DNA from: Calditrichaceae bacterium
GTDB taxonomy: Bacteria > Calditrichota > Calditrichia > Calditrichales > Calditrichaceae
DNA length: 5,434 nt
Assembly: GCA_024763405.1 (NCBI GenBank)
Contig: JANTFQ010000179.1
Location: 1-5,434, forward strand
Direction: 5' to 3'
Below are positions 1 to 5,434 of this stretch, piece by piece; position 1 is the first letter of the stretch; each line of letters begins with the position of its first letter. The notes below the pieces were generated by a model, which saw only the letters and a program-made list of their open reading frames with translations, did no database searches and was not told the DNA's origin. The translations under genes and the position numbers were made by a program.

Positions 1-2799
1 CTGCTGCGGAAAGCGGCCGCCCTGAATAAGGGTACAGAGCCTGACCGGGAGGCCTATCGCACTATTTTTGAACTGACTTCTTTTTTTACCGGTTCAAAAA
101 ATAACGCGTTAGGTTCGGCAAAAAATTTTGGAGGAAACGGAAGCTGGAATCCGCAGAGCCGGGAGCAGTTAGTTGAATTAAGTGCCTTTTGCGCAGCCAT
201 CGAAGAGCGTAAAAAGAATTTTAGTGCGGGATTTCCCGATGATCAAAACGATGGACTCTGGTTCGATTTGATGCAGGATTTTTTTACGCTTTACGCGCAA
301 GCCGAAGCAATTTATAAAAATTTAAAGGCGGAGCGCGGCTGGCTCGATTTTGAAGATTTACAGATTTTAGCCTTAAAACTACTGCAGGAAAATGAAGCTG
401 TACGACAGACTCTGGGCCGCAGGTATGAATACCTGATGATCGATGAATTTCAGGATACCAATGCCCTGCAGTGGGAAATCGTGTCGCAGCTCGCTATGGA
501 AAAAGAAGGACTGGCGAAAGATAAAATTTTTATCGTGGGCGATCCCAAGCAGTCCATTTACGGTTTCCGTAATGCCGACATCCGTATCTTTAAACAAGTG
601 AAAGATCAGTTCGCCGACATTGCCGGGGATTCTGCAGCAGATGGCAATATTGTGTTCAGCGGCAGTTTCCGTTTTCTGCCGAGGCTGAATGCTTTTATCA
701 ATTATCTGTTTGGCGGCGTCTTGCAGGAAAGTGCAGCCGATCCGTTTCAGGTAGGCTACCATTCATTAAAAGCTCTGCGCGATGTGCCCGGTACCGGAAG
801 AGCAGGGCTGGCCCTGTTGGATGAAGAGGATTCCGAAGAAGAATATATGGCTCGCACCATCGCCCGCCTGAAGGAAGAAAACACACCGGTTTATGTGTAC
901 GAAAACGGAGAAACCGAGCGCCCCTTTGAGTATGGCGATGCGGCCATTTTAATGCGCAGCCGCGCCAGTCTGTTGAAAATTGAACAGACGCTGCGCCAAT
1001 ATGAAATTCCCTATCAAACGGTAAAGGGAATCGGTTTCTGGCAGAAACAGGAAGTGTATGATTTTTATCATCTGCTGCGTTTTTTAAGCAACCCGCAGGA
1101 CGATCTTGCCCTGATTGGTGTGCTGCGCTCACCCCTGTTTCTGTTGTCTGACGAGGCGCTGTATTTCCTTGCACAGGCCGAAGAAACCGGATATTTACAG
1201 AAAATGACGGCAGCGGCAAACAATAAAACCGGTTTCCCGCAGGAAGAGAAAGAACATCTGATTCAAACGCTGAACCTGCTACGCAAATGGATTGTACTGC
1301 GTGGTCGAATGTCGCTGACCGATTTCTGCGAAATGATTATGGATGATCTGAAACTGCGCACCCTTTATTCCGCCCAGTTGAATGGGGAACAGCTGACCGC
1401 CAATATCGAAAAACTGATTCAGCAGGTACAGCATTTTGAATCGGCGGGATTGGGCAGCCTGCCCGAATTTGTACAAAATATGGAAGAGCTGATCGAAAAC
1501 GGGATGCGCGAAGGCGAGGCCCAGCTGGTACAGGAAGATCGGGGTTCTGTCAAAATTATGACGATTCACGCGGCCAAAGGGCTGCAATTTCCGGTGGTTT
1601 TTGTACCCTATCTAAACAAGGGAAACAGTAAAAAACAGGCGCCTGTTTACCTGGACGCGGATTTCGGCCTGGCCTTAAAGCCCGCGGCTTACGGAGCGGA
1701 ATCCAGCCTGCTCTATGATTTGCTGCGTCAGCGCCAGCAGCAAAAAGAGCTTGCCGAAGCGAGGCGGGTTTTTTACACGGCGGTGACGCGCGCGTCCTGC
1801 CGGGTGTATTTATCGGCGCAACTGAAAAAAGAAAAAATACAACCCGGTTCTGCTCTGGAATGGATGGACGGGGTTTTTGATTTGTCATCAGAGACAGACA
1901 GCATAAAAATAGGACAGCAGGATGCGGAAGATCCCCACGCTTTTGAACTACTCCTCGTACGTGAATTGGAGCAGGAAGAACGGAAAGAAAGCAGCGGTCA
2001 AACCTTTTTAAATGGAATGCGTACTCTGGAAAAGGCGCTGCAGGAAGAGGTACATCCCTCCGCCGGTTTACCCGGGTATCTGCAAAAAATTCCACCCGGC
2101 AGCGGCAGCCGTGTTTTTTCGCCAACCCGTTTGATGGTCTTTCAAAAAGACAAGCAGGAATACTACCGCCGTTACCACCTCGGTTTTTTCGATGATGATT
2201 ATGAAGCCTTTGGGAACGATATTCATCGGGACGAATACGGCCTGCTGAAGGGTAAAATCGTGCACCGCTATTTGGAGTTGATGCCGCAGTCGGCAATTCC
2301 GGATCGGCAGTTAATCGAGCAAATTTTATTTGAGTTTGAAGTGTTCGAAGCAGAATTATACCGCCGCTTTTATGGCGAATTGCTGCAGCTGAGAGAAAAA
2401 ATAACCCGTTCGGAAATAGCCGGCAGAATTGTATTTGCCGAGGAAGCGCAAAACGAAGCGGCCATTACCATCCGACTCGGCGGGGATTATTTAACCGGAA
2501 CCGTGGATAGGATTTTCCGCAATGAAGCCGGGAACCGGGAAGTGATCGATTACAAGACGAACCGCATTCCGGCGGAACAGGTAGAACAGGAGAGCGAAAG
2601 GTACACCCTACAGATGCAAGCCTATGCTCTGCTAATCAGTAAAATCTATCCCGGGCAGGACGCATATCCGGTTAGTCTTTATTTCCTGCATCCGGATAAA
2701 TTGTACACACAGCGTTACACGGCAGAAGACCTAAGCAGAATAGAAACGGAATTTGCTGAAATTATTCGTAATATTAAAGAAGCATTTCCGGTTCATTGA
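1..2799 (+). CDS. addA: AddA/RecB-like UvrD-family helicase with C-terminal PD-(D/E)XK nuclease, 5'-truncated
   Basis: This is the C-terminal 932 residues of an ATP-dependent helicase-nuclease that resects double-strand breaks for RecA-dependent repair, normally paired with an AddB-type subunit. The frame is open from the first base, so apparent starts at 268 (TTG) and 271 (ATG) are internal. Numbered from window residue 1, the visible superfamily 1 motifs are: LDFEDL near 115; motif II IDEFQDTN at 147-154; motif III GDPKQSIYGFRNAD from 180; an SFRF form of motif IV near 222; motif V with IHAAKGLQFP near 522; and motif VI FYTAVTRAS near 591. The nuclease domain follows, with KGKIVHRYLE (His ~755), GTVDRIF (Asp ~836), IDYKTN (Asp ~850, Lys ~852) and QMQAYA ~871, so its catalytic residues look intact. 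Family members run about 1,100-1,250 residues, so about 250 are probably missing upstream, including Walker A. The gene ends with TGA at 2797-2799. The AddA assignment is strong by architecture; RecB or another UvrD-nuclease fusion is the alternative. Confidence 0.93.
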   Translation: MLRKAAALNKGTEPDREAYRTIFELTSFFTGSKNNALGSAKNFGGNGSWNPQSREQLVELSAFCAAIEERKKNFSAGFPDDQNDGLWFDLMQDFFTLYAQAEAIYKNLKAERGWLDFEDLQILALKLLQENEAVRQTLGRRYEYLMIDEFQDTNALQWEIVSQLAMEKEGLAKDKIFIVGDPKQSIYGFRNADIRIFKQVKDQFADIAGDSAADGNIVFSGSFRFLPRLNAFINYLFGGVLQESAADPFQVGYHSLKALRDVPGTGRAGLALLDEEDSEEEYMARTIARLKEENTPVYVYENGETERPFEYGDAAILMRSRASLLKIEQTLRQYEIPYQTVKGIGFWQKQEVYDFYHLLRFLSNPQDDLALIGVLRSPLFLLSDEALYFLAQAEETGYLQKMTAAANNKTGFPQEEKEHLIQTLNLLRKWIVLRGRMSLTDFCEMIMDDLKLRTLYSAQLNGEQLTANIEKLIQQVQHFESAGLGSLPEFVQNMEELIENGMREGEAQLVQEDRGSVKIMTIHAAKGLQFPVVFVPYLNKGNSKKQAPVYLDADFGLALKPAAYGAESSLLYDLLRQRQQQKELAEARRVFYTAVTRASCRVYLSAQLKKEKIQPGSALEWMDGVFDLSSETDSIKIGQQDAEDPHAFELLLVRELEQEERKESSGQTFLNGMRTLEKALQEEVHPSAGLPGYLQKIPPGSGSRVFSPTRLMVFQKDKQEYYRRYHLGFFDDDYEAFGNDIHRDEYGLLKGKIVHRYLELMPQSAIPDRQLIEQILFEFEVFEAELYRRFYGELLQLREKITRSEIAGRIVFAEEAQNEAAITIRLGGDYLTGTVDRIFRNEAGNREVIDYKTNRIPAEQVEQESERYTLQMQAYALLISKIYPGQDAYPVSLYFLHPDKLYTQRYTAEDLSRIETEFAEIIRNIKEAFPVH

Positions 2800-2859
2800 A
2801 TTGACGTTGTTTTTTATTTTGATGATTAATTTCTGCCCGATTCCTTTAAAGTCGGCGGT
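2800..2859. other. Short convergent intergenic gap with T-rich tract and weak hairpin
   Basis: Sixty bases separate the stops of two converging genes. A T-rich stretch (about 2807-2820) lies just after the helicase stop but has no convincing GC-rich stem before it. A weak 6-bp stem, CCGATT (2837-2842) with AGTCGG (2850-2855), including one G-T pair and a 7-base loop, has no U-tract on either strand. Transcription probably ends here from both sides, but no canonical intrinsic terminator can be named. Confidence 0.4.
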
Positions 2860-4062
2860 CTATGGTTTTCGCAGAGCGGAATGTGGATTTTTAATAAAAT
2901 GCCGGTAGGAATATGGAATAAAAGCCGCCAGAACCAGAGCGCCGAATATCCCGGGCGCCCACAATCCCAAACCGGACAGCAGATAGCCGCCAAAGGAGGG
3001 CGCGGCAATCCGGGTAAAACTTTCCAGCGCGGCAGAGATACCCAGCAGACCGCCAGCCTCACTATCCGTTACAACCTTGCTTAGGGAACTGTTAATCAGC
3101 GTATTAAAAATACCTCCGGCAAAGGCCACGGGAATCAGTACCAGCAACAGGGAAACAAAGGAATGGCTGAAGGCCCAGCCGACCAGCGAAGCGGTCATTA
3201 AAAAAATCGAATAAAAAAGCAGTTTTCCCTCGCCCAGTGCCAGAACCATTTTATCCACTAAAAATCCCTGAACGAGTACCATTAGGATTCCTACATATGC
3301 AAGCAGGAAGGCTGTTTTCCCGGCCGAAAATCCCAGGCCATATTCCGTGTACAGGGCAAAGACGGTAGCAAAAACAGAAAACGAAATACTGAAGATAAAA
3401 CGGGTTTTCAGGATAGCGCCCGCATAAGGCCGTTTTAACGCCTGACGCAAAGAAATCAGCGAAAAAACAGGTTCCGTTTCCGCAGGCAGAGCAGAAGACT
3501 CTGATAATGTTTCCGGCAGAAAAAAATAGATAGCAATCAGGCTGAAAAAACTAAGCACCGCCGCACCGTAAGCAGCCATCGGGTAACCCCAGGTGCTTAA
3601 AAATCCACCCAAAGCAGGGCCGGCCACCAATCCCAATCCAAAAGCCGCACCCAAAATACCATAGCCCTTTGCCCGTTCCTTTTCTTCGGTAATATCGCGG
3701 ATAATAGCCTGGGCAACTGAAATATTGCCATTCATTAAGCCCGTTAATAAGCGGCTGACAAAAAGCAGAATCAGCGATCCGGCCAGACCGAACAAAATGT
3801 TGCCCAAAACAATAAAGATGGTGGTGTAAATTAATACCGGCCGCCGTCCCCGCTGGTCGGATAAACGGCCGAAAAGGGGAGCGCCCACAAATTGCGCCGC
3901 GGCATAACTGCCAATTAAAAGTCCGGCCGTACCGGAACCCGCACCGAATTGCGCGGCATAAAAAGGCAGGATGGGAATGATAATGCCAAACCCCATCAGG
4001 TTAAGGAAAGTGATAAAAAAAATGGTGCCCATCTGTCTGCGGTTGGCAGGTTTCATATTCAT
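2860..4062 (-). CDS. Major facilitator superfamily transporter, DHA1 drug/H+ antiporter type (TetA-like)
   Basis: This is a complete inner-membrane transporter of 400 residues, the usual size for a 12-helix MFS protein. It likely exports a small molecule or drug in exchange for protons. The first helix is near 12-31 (LNLMGFGIIIPILPFY). Motif A, GRLSDQRGRRP, sits at 65-75 in the helix 2-3 loop. Helix 4 carries the motif B arginine (R104, FVSRLLTG). Motif C of antiporters, GLGLVAGPALGG, is at 142-153, and PETL near 183 ends the N-terminal half. A hydrophilic central loop spans about 185-215, and the second half is again strongly hydrophobic. The substrate cannot be read from sequence; TetA-like similarity does not prove tetracycline export. 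The ATG at 4062 was chosen because the protein then begins MNMKPANRRQ just before helix 1. Its upstream is A-rich with no clear Shine-Dalgarno. An ATG at 4056 or a TTG at 4098 (12 residues longer) is also possible. The stop is TAG at 2860-2862, convergent with the helicase gene. Confidence 0.92.
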   Translation of the reverse strand: MNMKPANRRQMGTIFFITFLNLMGFGIIIPILPFYAAQFGAGSGTAGLLIGSYAAAQFVGAPLFGRLSDQRGRRPVLIYTTIFIVLGNILFGLAGSLILLFVSRLLTGLMNGNISVAQAIIRDITEEKERAKGYGILGAAFGLGLVAGPALGGFLSTWGYPMAAYGAAVLSFFSLIAIYFFLPETLSESSALPAETEPVFSLISLRQALKRPYAGAILKTRFIFSISFSVFATVFALYTEYGLGFSAGKTAFLLAYVGILMVLVQGFLVDKMVLALGEGKLLFYSIFLMTASLVGWAFSHSFVSLLLVLIPVAFAGGIFNTLINSSLSKVVTDSEAGGLLGISAALESFTRIAAPSFGGYLLSGLGLWAPGIFGALVLAAFIPYSYRHFIKNPHSALRKP

Positions 4063-4103
4063 TGTGTTCTGTTTTCTGATTTTCTCTCTTAAAATCAAAC
4101 CAT

Positions 4104-4162
4104 CTCTATCGGTACCGCCGGGTGCCGCACCCTGAGCGTAGTCGAAGGGTGAACCGATGGAG
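4104..4162. repeat. 59-base imperfect palindrome with repeat-like core (REP/MITE-like candidate)
   Basis: The outer arms CTCTATCGGT (4104-4113) and ACCGATGGAG (4153-4162) pair over 10 bp with one G-T wobble. Inside, CACCCT (4128-4133) pairs with AGGGTG (4146-4151). CACCC (4128-4132) can instead pair with GGGTG (4120-4124) across a 3-base loop. The core CCCTGAGCGTAGTCGAAGGG (4130-4149) resembles a short interspersed sequence I recall from intergenic regions of many bacteria; that resemblance comes from memory and was not searched. The element lies 41 bases upstream of the transporter ATG and is probably in its leader or promoter. It is not a good intrinsic terminator, because no T-run follows it on either strand. 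Confidence 0.65.
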
Positions 4163-4221
4163 CGGAATAAGAAAGGACATTTCGAAGAATTCTAAATAGC
4201 ATTCAATTTCTTGATACTGCA

Positions 4222-4251
4222 TTTAAAGTTTTTTCTTACTCCTGCTGTAAT
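4222..4251 (+). promoter_or_regulatory. Candidate sigma-70-type promoter for the exported hydrolase
   Basis: An extended -10 element (TG at 4243-4244, then TGTAAT at 4246-4251, five of six matches to TATAAT) follows a weak -35 candidate TTTAAA (4222-4227) with an 18-base spacer. It would leave a leader of roughly 145 bases before the TTG start. It sits in the AT-rich part of the intergenic region, but such matches are common by chance there. Confidence 0.25.
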
Positions 4252-4387
4252 TACATTAAAACAAGAAAAGGATCGAAATTTTCAATACCAATTATCGGTT
4301 ACATTCTTTGGCAACTAATGCGTTTCTTTTGGCGTACATTAATTTCAAAAATCGGTCTGTCACCTTTTATTCCTTTAAATTATTCGA

Positions 4388-4393
4388 AAAGGA
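4388..4393 (+). promoter_or_regulatory. Shine-Dalgarno site that decides the TTG start of the hydrolase
   Basis: AAAGGA lies 8 bases before the TTG at 4402, an ideal spacing. Competing ATG codons at 4318 and 4441 lack this arrangement. The ATG at 4441 would cut away most of the signal peptide. Confidence 0.7.
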
Positions 4394-4401
4394 CAGTAAC
4401 T

Positions 4402-5434
4402 TTGAAATCTTTAATTTATATTACGGTACTTACGGTTATTATGTCAACTCCATTATTTTCACAAGAGCACCACACACAAAAAGGGTTTCGCAATCCTTCT
4501 CCCGGCTTTGAAGAACGCGGCCTGACCGATGTTTTTAAATGGGCGGTTGTGGATCGTGTACGGGGAAAAAGACCCCATCATCCCGAGCGCTATCATTTCT
4601 CTGCGGTAGAAAATGACGGCGTCTATTTGAGAAATAACAGAAGCGATTTCAGTATTACCTGGGTTGGTCATTCCACCTTGTTGATTCAGATAGACGGGGT
4701 TAACATTTTAACCGATCCGGTGTGGAGCAAACGTGCCTCCCCCGTGCAGTTTGCAGGGCCGAAGCGTTATATGCCTCCCGGACTGGCCTTTGAAGATTTG
4801 CCTGAAATCGATGTGGTGCTGATTTCGCACGACCATTACGATCATCTTGATAAGGGAACCATTAAAAAGCTGGGTAATAAACCGCTCTATTTTGTCCCGC
4901 TTGGTATAGGAAAACTGCTCAGAGGCTGGGGCGTCGACCATTTTATTGAACTGGACTGGCAGGATGTCAACCGTTATAATTCAATCGATTTTATCTGTCT
5001 ACCGGCGCAGCATTTTTCGGGTCGTTCCTTAAATGATCGTAATAAACGTTTATGGTGCAGCTGGCTCATCAGAGGAAAAGAAGGCAAGGTCTATTTTGGC
5101 GGAGATTCCGGCTATTATCCCGGTTTTGCCGAAATCGGAGAAAAATACGGACCCATTGATTTTGCTGCCTTACCCATCGGCGCCTTCCGGCCCGTCTGGT
5201 TTATGGGGCCGGTACATATGAGTCCAAAACAGGCGCTGCAGGCAATGCGGGATTTACAGGCAGATACCTTCATTCCCATTCATTGGGGAACCTTCGATCT
5301 GGCGGATGATTTATTAGATGAACCACCGCGTCTGCTGCGGGAAGAGATTGCCAAACAAAAATTGAATCCGGAGAAATTTTGGCTGTTAAAGTTCGGTGAA
5401 ACCAGGGAAAAAGCGTCTCAGGCTAAAGAGGATA
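4402..5434 (+). CDS. Exported metallo-beta-lactamase-fold hydrolase, NAPE-PLD/UlaG-like (3'-truncated)
   Basis: This is a zinc hydrolase of the metallo-beta-lactamase fold, of the type matching Lactamase_B_2 and resembling bacterial relatives of N-acyl-phosphatidylethanolamine phospholipase D. It shows 344 codons with no stop before the window edge. The TTG start at 4402 gives a signal peptide: KSLIYITVLTVIMSTPLFS, with likely cleavage after S20 (LFS|QE) and no lipobox cysteine, so the product is probably periplasmic. The core begins with TWVGHSTLLI (86-95), then NILTDPVWSKRASP (101-114) and GPKRYMPPG (119-127). Metal ligands are visible as HDHYDH (H143, H145, D147, H148), QHFSGR (H204), GDSGYY (D235) and HWGTF (H294), so the site looks complete. 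ELDW (183-186) and PIGAFRP (258-264) also fit this family. The sequence after HWGTF reaches the usual family end region (FWLLKFGE), so only a short tail is likely missing. The natural substrate is unknown; phospholipase activity is only a family-based guess. It is divergent from the transporter. Confidence 0.9.
   Translation, partial: MKSLIYITVLTVIMSTPLFSQEHHTQKGFRNPSPGFEERGLTDVFKWAVVDRVRGKRPHHPERYHFSAVENDGVYLRNNRSDFSITWVGHSTLLIQIDGVNILTDPVWSKRASPVQFAGPKRYMPPGLAFEDLPEIDVVLISHDHYDHLDKGTIKKLGNKPLYFVPLGIGKLLRGWGVDHFIELDWQDVNRYNSIDFICLPAQHFSGRSLNDRNKRLWCSWLIRGKEGKVYFGGDSGYYPGFAEIGEKYGPIDFAALPIGAFRPVWFMGPVHMSPKQALQAMRDLQADTFIPIHWGTFDLADDLLDEPPRLLREEIAKQKLNPEKFWLLKFGETREKASQAKED

Larger units (their letters stand above)
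4063..4401. other. Divergent intergenic region between the transporter and the exported hydrolase
   Basis: About 340 bases lie between the divergent starts. The transporter side is GC-rich and holds a 59-base imperfect palindrome. The hydrolase side (about 4180-4400) is clearly AT-rich, as expected for a promoter and leader. The hydrolase frame stays open back to a TGA at 4150-4152, but translation of that stretch gives no signal peptide at its own start and no family resemblance, so I treat it as non-coding. No tRNA or other RNA gene is recognisable. Confidence 0.6.

Noticed and set aside
379..2296. Several minus-strand reading frames of 65-246 codons inside the helicase gene
   Set aside because: They lie opposite strongly conserved helicase motifs and show no domain-like sequence, so they are shadows of the real coding strand.
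2826..3084. Short frames on both strands over the 3' end of the transporter gene
   Set aside because: They overlap the well-supported last helices of the transporter in other frames and show nothing recognisable.
4181..4192. Adjacent 6-base palindromes TTCGAA and GAATTC as a possible operator
   Set aside because: Two 6-base palindromes side by side in AT-rich DNA are weak evidence, and there is no longer symmetry or repeat.
4153..4401. An N-terminal extension of the hydrolase, since its frame stays open back to the TGA at 4150-4152, with an ATG at 4318
   Set aside because: The translated stretch has no family resemblance, is AT-rich like a leader, and would bury a well-formed signal peptide inside the protein. 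The Shine-Dalgarno favours TTG 4402.
4308..4511. A 67-codon plus-strand reading frame starting at TTG
   Set aside because: It overlaps the signal peptide and start of the hydrolase in another frame, has no recognisable features, and has no ribosome site.
4459..5221. Short frames on both strands within the hydrolase gene
   Set aside because: The overlapping frame carries every metal-binding motif of the family, so these are shadows.
1..5434. A defence island, prophage or mobile-element system around the helicase-nuclease
   Set aside because: The helicase has the AddA housekeeping architecture, and the neighbours are a transporter and an exported hydrolase. No defence, phage, integrase or transposase gene is visible.

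Overview
The window holds three protein genes and one structured intergenic region. It looks like ordinary chromosomal DNA of a Gram-negative bacterium. Evidence for that is balanced base composition, a secretory signal peptide on a periplasm-type hydrolase, and an AddA-type recombination helicase-nuclease. The lineage cannot be fixed from sequence alone. The protein style fits the wider Bacteroidota/Calditrichota/Chlorobi group, but that is an impression, not a result.

Layout. Positions 1-2799 (+) are the C-terminal ~932 residues of a UvrD-like helicase fused to a RecB-family PD-(D/E)XK nuclease (AddA-like). Its N-terminus, with the Walker A motif, lies upstream of the window. After a 60-base gap comes a convergent gene at 2860-4062 (-), a complete 400-residue major facilitator transporter of the DHA1 drug/H+ antiporter type. 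A roughly 340-base intergenic region (4063-4401) separates it from a divergent gene at 4402-5434 (+). That gene is a signal-peptide-bearing metallo-beta-lactamase-fold hydrolase related to NAPE-PLD/UlaG-like proteins. It starts at TTG and runs off the right edge with no stop, probably only a few codons short of its end.

The three genes do not form an obvious pathway. One handles double-strand-break repair, one exports small molecules, and one is an exported zinc hydrolase. The transporter and hydrolase are divergent and may share a control region, but nothing shows co-regulation.

The most notable non-coding feature is a 59-base imperfect palindrome at 4104-4162 just upstream of the transporter. 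It has a 10-bp outer stem and two mutually exclusive inner hairpins, and contains the core CCCTGAGCGTAGTCGAAGGG, which looks like a dispersed small repeat. I found no CRISPR array, tRNA, rRNA, insertion sequence, phage gene or clear new multi-gene system.
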